A stretch of DNA of 17,966 nucleotides. Source: an uncultured Selenomonadales bacterium (lineage in GTDB: Bacteria > Bacillota > Negativicutes > Selenomonadales > Selenomonadaceae). Under the pieces are notes generated by a model. That model made no database searches, had not been told where the DNA came from, and saw only the letters and a program-made list of their open reading frames with translations. Shown here in pieces: positions 8,584-14,946 of the stretch (position 1 is its first letter; every line of letters starts with the position of its first letter). The stretch covers positions 1-17,966 of the forward strand of contig CALEPR010000114.1 of the NCBI GenBank assembly GCA_937910665.1. The letters are read 5' to 3'. Made by a program: the position numbers and the translations under genes.

Positions 8584-9864
8584 TTACTTAAACAGTTCAA
8601 AAAAGTTTGGATAGGAAATTTTTACGCAGTCTGAATTGTCGATTTTAACTCCGTCGGCAGCCGCTCCAAAAATTGCAAGCGACATCGCCATTCTGTGATC
8701 CGAAAAAGTTTTGCAGTCGGCGAATTTTTTTTCTTCGCCGCCGTGAATTATTAAACTGTCCTCAGTCGATTCAAAACTTCCTGCAGAAATTTTGTTAAAC
8801 TCCTGAACAATCGCCGCAAGTCTGTCAGTTTCTTTGACCTTAAGTTCGCCAACGTCGTGAATAATTGTTTCGCCTTCCGCGAACGCCGCCGCAACTGCCA
8901 GCGCAGGAATTTCATCAATCAAGCGCGGAATAAATTCTCCGCCGAACTCAACGCCGCGAAGTTTTGCAGAAAAAATTTTCAAGTCAGCCGAACTTTCGCC
9001 GCCGGAAATTTTTTCATTTAAAAATTCAATTCGCGCTCCCATTCTCCGCAAAATATCTATAATTCCTGTGCGAGTTTGATTCACGCCGACATTTTTTATT
9101 GTAACTTCGCTGTCAGGCAAAATCGACGCAAGCACAATCCAATAAGCCGCGCTCGAAATGTCGCCCGGCACAATAATTTTTTTCGGCGCAGTCAAATTTT
9201 CTGCAGGAAAAATTTTTATCGCGTCGCCGGACTTTTCAATTTTCGCTCCGAAAGCCGTAAGCATTTTTTCCGTGTGATCTCGAGAAGGCGCAGACTCAAT
9301 AATTTCTGTTTCGCCGTCCGCAAAAAGTCCTGCCAAAATTATCGCAGATTTTACTTGCGCACTTGCGACAGGCATTTTGTAAGTTATTCCGCGCAATTTT
9401 TTTTCAGGTTTCAAAACTGTTATCGGCAAATTTTTATTTTCATTCCTGCCGACAATTTTCGCGCCCATTTCCGACAAAGGTTTTATCACTCGCGCCATTG
9501 GTCTTTGCCTTAATGAGTCGTCGCCTGTGAAAGTCGTCAAAAAATTTTGCGGCGCAGTTAATCCAAGCAGAAGTCTTAAAGTTGTTCCAGAGTTTCCTGC
9601 GTCCAAAATATTTTCAGGTTCTTTCAGTCCATGAAGTCCGTTGCCTGTGACAAAAATTTTTTCACCGGACATTTCGATTTTCGCGCCAAGTTTTTTCATG
9701 CACTCGACTGTTGAAAGACAATCTGCGCCCGACAAAAAATTTTCTATCTCGACTGTCGAACTTCCCAAACTCGACAACATAATTGCTCGGTGTGAAATTG
9801 ACTTGTCGCCCGGAATTTCAATTTCTCCGCGCAGTCCGTGATTCATCGGCAAAATTTTTTTCAA
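8584..9864 (-). CDS. aroA: 3-phosphoshikimate 1-carboxyvinyltransferase (EPSP synthase)
   Basis: Condenses shikimate-3-phosphate with phosphoenolpyruvate; sixth step of the shikimate pathway to chorismate and aromatic amino acids. 426 residues, normal length. Family marks: PGDKSISHRA at 18-27, DAGNSGTTLRLL near 90, LRQRPMARVI near 120, SRDHTEKML near 200, RLIDEIPALAVAAA with the catalytic Asp near 314, VKETDRL, and FSDHRMAMSLA near the end. The GNSGTTLRLL and SRDHTEKML wording resembles Gram-positive (class II) enzymes; glyphosate tolerance is not established by this. Start is TTG at 9864 with AGAGG nine bases upstream; the ribosome site lies inside a 7-bp repeat array. The first ATG in frame would be at 9846. 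Second gene after lpxL, gap 45 bases. Confidence 0.95.
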   Translation of the reverse strand: MKKILPMNHGLRGEIEIPGDKSISHRAIMLSSLGSSTVEIENFLSGADCLSTVECMKKLGAKIEMSGEKIFVTGNGLHGLKEPENILDAGNSGTTLRLLLGLTAPQNFLTTFTGDDSLRQRPMARVIKPLSEMGAKIVGRNENKNLPITVLKPEKKLRGITYKMPVASAQVKSAIILAGLFADGETEIIESAPSRDHTEKMLTAFGAKIEKSGDAIKIFPAENLTAPKKIIVPGDISSAAYWIVLASILPDSEVTIKNVGVNQTRTGIIDILRRMGARIEFLNEKISGGESSADLKIFSAKLRGVEFGGEFIPRLIDEIPALAVAAAFAEGETIIHDVGELKVKETDRLAAIVQEFNKISAGSFESTEDSLIIHGGEEKKFADCKTFSDHRMAMSLAIFGAAADGVKIDNSDCVKISYPNFFELFK

Positions 9865-9869
9865 TTTTT

Positions 9870-9936
9870 CATTCCTCTTTCCTAACCCCTAGTTCCTAAC
9901 TCCTAACCCCTAGTTCCTAATTCCTAGCTCCTCATT
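9870..9936. repeat. Tandem 7-bp repeat array at the lpxL-aroA junction
   Basis: On the plus strand nine consecutive heptads each end in CCT: CATTCCT, CTTTCCT, AACCCCT, AGTTCCT, AACTCCT, AACCCCT, AGTTCCT, AATTCCT, AGCTCCT, followed by a decayed tenth. Read on the coding (minus) strand they are variants of TAGGAAC/GAGGAAT. The array encodes the last residues of LpxL, its TAG stop and the AGAGGA ribosome site of aroA. It resembles the short tandemly repeated repetitive sequences known from cyanobacteria, but by period and form only. Confidence 0.85.
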
Positions 9937-10857
9937 CAACTGAGCAACTTCCTCAGGCGTGAAATCTGTTCGCATAGACTTCCACCTGTCATGCAACCAA
10001 AACCATTCGGCAGGATATTTTTTTATATGTTGCTCAGTCAGCGTTGCAAGTTTCTGCGTCATCTGCTGAATATCTTTTCGCTTGTCGGAAGTTTTTTCAC
10101 AGAAAAGCGGAGGAAAAATTTCCAGCGTGTGAGTGTCGTCAGAATTTTTGTGCATGAAGGCAGGGAAGATTGGAACTTTTTTCAATCTGGACATCGCCGC
10201 CGCACCTGTCATGTAAGTTGTCGCTCTGTCGAAAAATTTTACAATCGCGCCATCGTGTCTGCCTGCATCCTGATCCATTATCAAGCCGATAAAATGTCCT
10301 TCGTCCATCATTCGATACATTTCGCGCACGCCGTTTCGATATGTAATGTGCATACCGATTAAAGTTCGATATTCATTTATAAATTTGTCTGCGCCACCTG
10401 CTTTTTGCTTTTTCGCCACGCCGACAAGAGGAATACCATTCTGAGCGAAAGCTCCTCCCATAAGCTCCCAATTATCGCTGTGCGAAGTCATGATAACTGC
10501 TCCGAGTCCTTCACGCTCCGAAGAATTTATGTAGTTTGTCAAATTTTCCAAGCCGATAACTTTGACGTGATTTTGCATTTCAGATTTTAATTTTGGAAAA
10601 CACAAAACTTCAATCAACATTGGACCGAATTGAAGCGCAGCAGCTTTGGAAATTTTTTCTGCCTCGACTTCAGAAATTTTCAGGCAAGATTGAATATTTT
10701 CCCGCGAAAGTTTTTTTCTGCGACTTGAAAGAAAAATCCAAGCGACCTGCGCCAAAATTTTTCCAAAAGCCAGCGAAACTTTGAAAGGCAACAGACAAAA
10801 AATTTTGCTGATGATTTTTAAAATTGCGTAAGAAATTTTTTCCACCCCCACAAACAA
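9910..10857 (-). CDS. lpxL: Lipid A biosynthesis lauroyl acyltransferase (LpxL/HtrB family)
   Basis: Adds a secondary acyl chain to a lipid A precursor at the inner face of the inner membrane; implies an outer membrane. 315 residues, typical length. An N-terminal hydrophobic segment (about 8-40: ILKIISKIFCLLPF then LAFGKILAQVAWIFL) anchors it. The catalytic HX4E motif is H126-S-D-N-W-E131; later family blocks are GLIMDQDAG near 196-204, VPIFPAF and the C-terminal PAEWFWLHDRWK near 288-299. The start is uncertain: TTG 10857 is the longest, GTG 10845 (MEKISYAILK) fits the family N-terminus better, and neither has a good ribosome site. The last eight residues (NEELGIRN) are encoded by a 7-bp repeat array, an unusual C-terminus. 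A terminator-like hairpin touches the 5' end, and no independent promoter is obvious, so expression may depend on read-through from the zinc-ribbon gene. Confidence 0.9.
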   Translation of the reverse strand: MFVGVEKISYAILKIISKIFCLLPFKVSLAFGKILAQVAWIFLSSRRKKLSRENIQSCLKISEVEAEKISKAAALQFGPMLIEVLCFPKLKSEMQNHVKVIGLENLTNYINSSEREGLGAVIMTSHSDNWELMGGAFAQNGIPLVGVAKKQKAGGADKFINEYRTLIGMHITYRNGVREMYRMMDEGHFIGLIMDQDAGRHDGAIVKFFDRATTYMTGAAAMSRLKKVPIFPAFMHKNSDDTHTLEIFPPLFCEKTSDKRKDIQQMTQKLATLTEQHIKKYPAEWFWLHDRWKSMRTDFTPEEVAQLNEELGIRN

Positions 10858-10860
10858 ATA

Positions 10861-10884
10861 AAGTCCGAATTGCTCGGACTTTTT
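10861..10884. terminator. Terminator-like hairpin (bidirectional) before lpxL
   Basis: Perfect 8-bp stem AAGTCCGA / TCGGACTT with a 5-base loop (ATTGC on the plus strand). The plus strand continues with five or six T. The minus strand has an A-run before the stem and TTTATTTGTTTG after it. On the minus strand it would end the zinc-ribbon transcript, about 70 bases past its stop, just at the start of lpxL. No plus-strand gene ends here. Confidence 0.75.
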
Positions 10885-10952
10885 TGCTACTCAAACTTAT
10901 CGACAAATTTTTTTCAGCGAATCTATGTTGAAACTCGCATGCCGTTTAAGAT

Positions 10953-11243
10953 TTAAGCGTGGGCGGCGCGGTGTTTGCTGAAGCAGTCGCGGCAATAAAC
11001 CGGTTTTTCATTTCTTGGCTCGAAAGGAACTTCGGTTTCTTTTCCGCAATCCGCGCAGACAACAGTATACATTTTGCGACGTTCTCCGCCGTCGCGGTTG
11101 CGTTTGCGTTTGTCGCGACATTCGCGGCAGCGCGTAGGTTCATTTTCAAAACCTTTTTCCGCATAAAATTCCTGCTCTCCTGCGCTGAAGATAAATTCTT
11201 TGCCGCAGTCTTTGCACACGAGGTTTTTGTCTTCAAATGCCAT
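10953..11243 (-). CDS. Small zinc-ribbon protein
   Basis: 96 residues, rich in Lys, Arg and Cys. Four CxxC knuckles make two zinc-binding modules: C10-KD-C with RCREC near 38-42, matching the 'probable zinc-ribbon' family (PF13451-type wording KDCGKEFIFSAGEQEF), and VCADCGKETEVPF near 62-74 with VYCRDCF near 82-88, a second common CxxC module. The basic stretch between them (DKRKRNRDGGERRK) suits nucleic acid binding, but the function is unknown. ATG at 11243 follows AAGGAGA by seven bases. It has its own promoter about 70 bases upstream and a hairpin terminator downstream, so it looks like a single-gene unit just before lpxL. Confidence 0.85.
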   Translation of the reverse strand: MAFEDKNLVCKDCGKEFIFSAGEQEFYAEKGFENEPTRCRECRDKRKRNRDGGERRKMYTVVCADCGKETEVPFEPRNEKPVYCRDCFSKHRAAHA

Positions 11244-11319
11244 TCAAATATCTCCTTATGGTACAGAAAAAAATTTACTGTCAAGCCGAAGATTTTTCTC
11301 CCCCAAACTTGACGGCGAA

Positions 11320-11347
11320 ATTATATCATTATTTGCAAAAAAATCAA
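11320..11347 (-). promoter_or_regulatory. Promoter of the zinc-ribbon gene (extended -10)
   Basis: Minus strand: TTGATT (11347-11342), a 16-base spacer, then TATAAT (11325-11320) preceded by TGA (extended -10). The predicted leader is about 70 bases. A second minus-strand TTGACA at 11284-11279 lacks a good -10. The 11244-11528 gap otherwise holds the opposite-facing mntA promoter and AT-rich sequence. Confidence 0.6.
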
Positions 11348-11451
11348 GCGGTTATACATTTCAGTTGACAGAAAAATTTTCCTCGAAAAATTTAATATTA
11401 GCGAGAGGAAATCCAATATTTTTTTTCGAGTTATCAAAAGCGCAAAAAAAC

Positions 11452-11480
11452 TTGCACAATAGGAAAAATGAATTTATAAT
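11452..11480 (+). promoter_or_regulatory. Probable promoter of the mntA-proA run
   Basis: Plus strand: TTGCAC (11452-11457), a 17-base spacer, then TATAAT (11475-11480), about 48 bases before the mntA ATG. A perfect TTGACA at 11365-11370 is followed by TTTAAT only at 20 bases, so it is a weaker second candidate. No obvious operator palindrome is seen. Confidence 0.5.
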
Positions 11481-11528
11481 GAAAGAAATTTTTCTGAAAA
11501 GATTTTTTTTAGGCGGGGAGGAAGGAAG

Positions 11529-11816
11529 ATGCTGACTATCGAGGACATCAAAAAGACAGTTGCGAAAATTGCGCCTGAATATAATTTGAAAAAAGTTACA
11601 TTGTTTGGAAGTCGAGCGAATGGAAATTTTCGCGAGGACAGCGACGTTGATTTGATTGTGGACTTTCCGCAAGGAACGACGTTGCTTAATCACATTTCGC
11701 TGCAACATAAACTTGAAGACACTTTGGGATTGTCGGTCGATGTGATAAGTCGCGGAGGAATTAAAGAGGACAGCTTTTTGGAAATTGATAAGGAAATTGA
11801 ACTTTATGAAAAATAG
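11529..11816 (+). CDS. mntA: MntA-type nucleotidyltransferase antitoxin
   Basis: Minimal nucleotidyltransferase of 95 residues. Shows the complete GSX10DXD catalytic signature: G27-S28, ten residues, D39-V40-D41, followed by LIVDFPQG. In the HEPN-MNT systems studied, the MNT partner adds AMP groups to a tyrosine beside the HEPN active site and so silences the RNase. The downstream reading frame is a HEPN (HepT) remnant starting in an overlapping frame, which fixes the identity. ATG at 11529 is preceded by GGGGAGG with a seven-base gap, a very strong ribosome site. The protein is intact although its toxin is not, so any present role (target elsewhere, or simple remnant) is open. Confidence 0.9.
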   Translation: MLTIEDIKKTVAKIAPEYNLKKVTLFGSRANGNFREDSDVDLIVDFPQGTTLLNHISLQHKLEDTLGLSVDVISRGGIKEDSFLEIDKEIELYEK

Positions 11817-12163
11817 CGACAGGATGATTTTGAAAAAAATTTTAAAAGCTCTTGATGTTGCGACAGAAATTTTTGGAGATATTTCACAAGAAAATTTTTT
11901 TGTATGATGAACACATGAAACTTTCAATGGCGATGTCTGTAATTAGAATTGGCGAATTTGTCAAAAATTTAACTCCTGAATTGCGCTAAAAAAATCCGCA
12001 AATTATCTGGAGAGATATTGCCGGTTTTCGTGACGTTGCGGCTCATAAATATGAAACGCTCGATATGCAAGAACTTTACAGCACAATAAAAAATAATTTT
12101 CCGGAATTGAGATTTCAAATTGCCGAAATTTTAGAAACTGATTTGAAAGAGGGAGAGAAATGA
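11806..12163 (+). pseudogene. hepT: Broken HepT (HEPN-domain, DUF86) toxin
   Basis: Reads MKNSDRMILKKILKALDVAT...ISQENFF from ATG 11806, overlapping the end of mntA, then hits TGA at 11905. Dropping one T from the seven-T run at 11895-11901 restores the family's frame: LYDEHMKLSMAMSVIRIGEF...LTPELR, then an in-frame TAA at 11987, then KNPQIIWRDIAGFRDVAAHKYE and onward to TGA at 12161-12163. The active-site motif RX4HXY (R-DVAA-H-K-Y) is still present, and the full length would be near 118 residues, as in intact HepT. Two separate lesions, a +1 frameshift and a nonsense codon, make it non-functional. Its final codons contain the GAGGGAGAG ribosome site of proA, and its stop overlaps the proA ATG, so this end remains under selection. 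Confidence 0.88.
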
Positions 12164-13413
12164 TAATAAAAAAAGTTATAGCGCAACAGGCAAAACTTGC
12201 AAAGGTTGCGGCGAGAAAGTTGGCAGGACTTTCGACTGAACAAAAAAATTCTGCGCTGCTTGAAATGGCTGATGCGCTGGAAAAAAATCAGTCCGAAATT
12301 ATTTCTGCAAATTCTGAGGACGTTGCGGCGGCAAAGAAAAAAGGTACCCGCGCAAATATGATTGACAGGTTGACTTTAACGCCAGAAAGAATTTCTGCAA
12401 TGGCGGAAGGTTTAAGACAAACTGCCGAACTCAAAGATCCGATCGGCGAGGAAGATTTTCACACCGAAAGACCGAACGGTTTAAAAATTCGCCGCGTGAG
12501 AGTTCCTTTCGGAGTTGTTGGAATTATTTATGAAGCGCGACCAAATGTCACAGTCGATGCGGCGGCACTTTGTTTGAAGTCGGGAAATGCTTGCGTTCTT
12601 CGCGGCGGCAGCGAGGCAATTCGCACCAACCAAAAACTTGTAGAGATTTTAAATGCGGCGGCAACTTCTGTCGGTATTCCCGAGCACGCGATTGAATTTG
12701 TTGCGATAACAGATCGCGATGCTGTCTTGTCAATGTGTCGGCTGAGAAAGTTAATTGATGTGATAATTCCTCGCGGAGGAGCAGGTTTAATTACTCGCGT
12801 GGTTGAGCATGCGACTGTTCCTGTCATTGAAACGGGCACGGGAGTTTGTCACATTTACGTTGACAAGGCGGCGAATTTTGAAATTGCTTTGCCTGTGGTT
12901 TTGACTGCAAAAATTTCTCGACCTTCAGTTTGCAACGCGATGGAAACTTTGTTGGTTCACAAAGATATTGCCGAAGATTTTCTGCCAAAAATTTCCAAGC
13001 TGATGATTGAAAATAAAGTTGAACTGCGCGGCGATGAAGTTTCAAGAAAAATTTGTCCTGAAATGAAGGCGGCGACCGAAGAAGATTGGTCGACCGAGTA
13101 CAACGATTTAATTTTGTCCGTCAAGGTTGTCGAAAATTTGGACGCAGCGATTGATCACATTAACAAGTACAACACCGAACATTCCGAAGCAATTATCACC
13201 GACGACAAAGTTGCGGCGAAAAAGTTTCAAACTTTGGTGGACGCGGCGGCTGTTTATGTCAACACTTCGACAAGATTTACCGACGGCTTTGAATTTGGTT
13301 TCGGCGCGGAAATTGGAATCAGTACGCAAAAACTTCACGCACGTGGGCCAATGGGACTTGAGGCTTTGACGACGATGAAATATTTAATCGACGGCAACGG
13401 ACAGACAAGGTAG
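12160..13413 (+). CDS. proA: Glutamate-5-semialdehyde dehydrogenase (gamma-glutamyl phosphate reductase)
   Basis: Reduces gamma-glutamyl phosphate with NADPH to glutamate semialdehyde; second step of proline synthesis. 417 residues, standard length. Marks of the aldehyde dehydrogenase superfamily: VPFGVVGIIYEARPNVTVDAA near 115-135, LRGGSEAIRTN near 147-157, IIPRGGAGLI near 206-215, catalytic C258 in SRPSVCNAMET, and EIGISTQKLHARGPMGLE near the C-terminus. ATG at 12160 overlaps the stop of the hepT remnant (ATGA), and the ribosome site GAGGGAGAG lies in that remnant. The usual partner proB is not adjacent; a toxin-antitoxin module occupies the upstream side. Transcription probably comes from the mntA promoter. 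Confidence 0.96.
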   Translation: MIIKKVIAQQAKLAKVAARKLAGLSTEQKNSALLEMADALEKNQSEIISANSEDVAAAKKKGTRANMIDRLTLTPERISAMAEGLRQTAELKDPIGEEDFHTERPNGLKIRRVRVPFGVVGIIYEARPNVTVDAAALCLKSGNACVLRGGSEAIRTNQKLVEILNAAATSVGIPEHAIEFVAITDRDAVLSMCRLRKLIDVIIPRGGAGLITRVVEHATVPVIETGTGVCHIYVDKAANFEIALPVVLTAKISRPSVCNAMETLLVHKDIAEDFLPKISKLMIENKVELRGDEVSRKICPEMKAATEEDWSTEYNDLILSVKVVENLDAAIDHINKYNTEHSEAIITDDKVAAKKFQTLVDAAAVYVNTSTRFTDGFEFGFGAEIGISTQKLHARGPMGLEALTTMKYLIDGNGQTR

Positions 13414-13436
13414 CTAGGAATGAGGAATGAGGAATT
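13414..13436. repeat. 7-bp repeat remnant between proA and the small membrane ORF
   Basis: Directly after the proA stop the plus strand reads CTAGGAA TGAGGAA TGAGGAA TT, three heptads of the same family as the array at 9870-9936. It supplies AGGAA six bases before ATG 13427, which itself lies in the array. Confidence 0.75.
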
Positions 13437-13558
13437 ATTTTTTAGCTTTGAAAAATTATTTTCAAACTCCGAAAGGTCGGCACGATTTTTTTGATTATCT
13501 TCGCGCAGGTTTAATAATTTTTTTGACAGCGGGAATAATTTTTTTAATAGTTAGGTGA
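13427..13558 (+). CDS. Predicted 43-residue single-pass membrane peptide
   Basis: An ORF too short for usual gene finding. It begins at ATG 13427 (MRNYFLALKNYF) or at TTG 13448 (MKNYFQTPKGRHDFFDYLR, 36 residues) and ends at TGA 13558. The first half is polar and basic with KGRHDFFDYLR; the second half is one hydrophobic helix (residues about 29-42: AGLIIFLTAGIIFLIV) ending in Arg. It fills the gap between proA and nadD exactly, ending 4 bases before the nadD ATG, whose AGGTGA ribosome site overlaps its stop; this spacing argues for real, coupled translation. The ATG has AGGAA six bases upstream, inside a repeat. I recognise no family. The shape suggests a small inner-membrane protein with its charged N-terminus in the cytoplasm. 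Confidence 0.6.
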   Translation: MRNYFLALKNYFQTPKGRHDFFDYLRAGLIIFLTAGIIFLIVR

Positions 13559-13562
13559 TTAA

Positions 13563-14159
13563 ATGCGACTTGGGATAATGGGCGGAACTTTTGATCCGAT
13601 ACACTTCGGACACTTGGCAATGGCTGAGGAGGCGCGAGAAATTTTTTCGCTGGACGAAATTTTATTTATTCCTTCTGCAAGACCTCCTCACAAAGTCGAA
13701 AAAAATATTACTCCGGAAGTTCACAGATTGATGATGACTTACTTGGCGACTCAGTCGAATGAAAAATTTCAAGTTTCGCCAATGGAAATACTTCGCGAAG
13801 GACTTTCCTATACTTTGGATACGATGAACCAGCTTGAAAAAAAATTTGGCGCAGACACAGAATTATTTTTCATAATCGGTGCGGATTCGATGGTTGACTT
13901 GCCGAAGTGGCACAAGTCGCAGGAATTAGTTTCAAAAGTTCATTTCATAGCGACGACGCGTCCGGGCGTTGAGGTAAATCTGGAGGAAGTTGAAAAATTT
14001 TTCGGCGACAACGCAAAAAATATTTTTCAAGTCGAAGTGCCGGGTTTGGAAATTTCTTCGACAGATATTCGCGAGCGAGTTAAAAGCGGCAGGTCGATAA
14101 AATATCTTGTGCCTGAAGTCGTCGAAGAATACATCTTGAAGGAGAATTTATATAAATGA
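13563..14159 (+). CDS. nadD: Nicotinate-nucleotide adenylyltransferase
   Basis: Joins nicotinate mononucleotide and ATP to make deamido-NAD, an essential step of NAD synthesis. 198 residues, normal. Shows the nucleotidyltransferase opening GGTFDPIHFGH at 7-17, FIPSARPPHK near 36-45, FIIGADSMVDLPKWH near 107-121 and the closing SSTDIRERV near 168-176. ATG 13563 follows AGGTGA closely. Its last codons overlap the start of yqeK (ATGA at 14156-14159), the usual translational coupling of this pair in Firmicutes. Confidence 0.95.
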   Translation: MRLGIMGGTFDPIHFGHLAMAEEAREIFSLDEILFIPSARPPHKVEKNITPEVHRLMMTYLATQSNEKFQVSPMEILREGLSYTLDTMNQLEKKFGADTELFFIIGADSMVDLPKWHKSQELVSKVHFIATTRPGVEVNLEEVEKFFGDNAKNIFQVEVPGLEISSTDIRERVKSGRSIKYLVPEVVEEYILKENLYK

Positions 14160-14728
14160 CTGTTGATGAAATGCGAAAAACTTTGCAAAGTCGGCTGAAA
14201 AAAAGTCGGTTTGCTCACTCAATCGGAGTGGCGAATACTGCAGTCAAACTTGCTGAAAAATTTTCTGTCGATACTGAAAAAGCATACATTGCAGGACTTT
14301 TGCATGACTGCGCGAGGGAGTTTGATAATTCAGAGTTGACTTTTCAAGCTGAAAAGCGCGGAATAAAAATCGGCGAAGTTGAAAAAGCTGTTCCGCTCCT
14401 CCTGCACGCCTATATCGGTGCGAAGATGATTTCTGAAATTTATGAAGTTGACGATGCGGAAATTTCTCAAGCAATTTACAGGCACACAGTTGGAGCAAAA
14501 AATATGTCGGACTTGGACAAGATAATTTATTTCGCAGATATGATTGAGCCGAACAGAAATTATCCAGGCGTTGAAAAACTTCGCAACCTTGCAAAAACTT
14601 CAAACAGTCTTGATGAAATAATTTTAACCGCGCTGAATGAGTCGATAATTTTTGTAGTGCAGAAAAATTCTCTGCTCCATCCCGACACAATCGACGCAAG
14701 AAATTTTTTACTGCTTAACAAGGAGTGA
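14156..14728 (+). CDS. yqeK: HD-domain hydrolase YqeK (probable Ap4A hydrolase)
   Basis: HD-superfamily phosphohydrolase. Characterised YqeK enzymes split diadenosine tetraphosphate (Ap4A) symmetrically into two ADP. 190 residues. The metal ligands are all seen: H21 (FAHSIGVA), H50-D51 (GLLHDCAREF), H84 (LLLHAYIGA), H110 (IYRHTVGA) and D128 (YFADMIEPNR). The start overlaps the nadD stop by four bases; GAAGGAGAA at the end of nadD provides the ribosome site. Usually followed by lcp and rsfS, but here a toxin-antitoxin remnant is placed between. Confidence 0.93.
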   Translation: MTVDEMRKTLQSRLKKSRFAHSIGVANTAVKLAEKFSVDTEKAYIAGLLHDCAREFDNSELTFQAEKRGIKIGEVEKAVPLLLHAYIGAKMISEIYEVDDAEISQAIYRHTVGAKNMSDLDKIIYFADMIEPNRNYPGVEKLRNLAKTSNSLDEIILTALNESIIFVVQKNSLLHPDTIDARNFLLLNKE

Positions 14729-14733
14729 TTTTT

Positions 14734-14946
14734 ATGAATGGCGTTAATGTGCTTGTCGAAAAGGATTTGTTTGATTCTGCGGCAGCGGAAGGTAAAGCAA
14801 ATTTCCGCTCCGCCACTCAACAATTAAATCTCTGGGCGAAGGTTGGCAAAAATGCGTTGGCTAATCCCGATTTACCAATTTCATTTATTTATGACACTTT
14901 AATTGCTAAGGAACAGCCGAAAGAAATTTTTGAGTTTGAGGAATGA
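14734..14946 (+). CDS. ParD-like antitoxin of a type II toxin-antitoxin module
   Basis: 70 residues from ATG 14734, which has AGGAG eight bases upstream; that ribosome site overlaps the end of yqeK. The longer GTG start at 14725 would sit on the ribosome site itself. The central stretch FRSATQQLNLWAKVGKNALANPDLP resembles the ParD-like antitoxin family (PF11903 type), a short DNA-binding helix bundle with an acidic C-terminal tail (EIFEFEE) that would wrap the toxin. The following toxin frame overlaps by ATGA and is interrupted, so this antitoxin is now without an intact local partner. Such antitoxins usually repress their own operon; I see no clear operator. Confidence 0.75.
   Translation: MNGVNVLVEKDLFDSAAAEGKANFRSATQQLNLWAKVGKNALANPDLPISFIYDTLIAKEQPKEIFEFEE

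Noticed and set aside
9076..9513. Long plus-strand frame opposite aroA, and similar long frames opposite metH, topB and lpxL.
   Set aside because: These are shadows of well-supported genes. They are rich in Arg, Phe and Cys, have no ribosome sites and show no family resemblance.
11279..11284. Perfect minus-strand TTGACA as the zinc-ribbon promoter.
   Set aside because: No acceptable -10 lies 16-18 bases downstream; the extended -10 at 11320-11328 is better.
11806..12163. Programmed frameshifting at the seven-T run of hepT.
   Set aside because: A frameshift would restore the frame, but the restored frame then meets TAA at 11987, so no full protein results.
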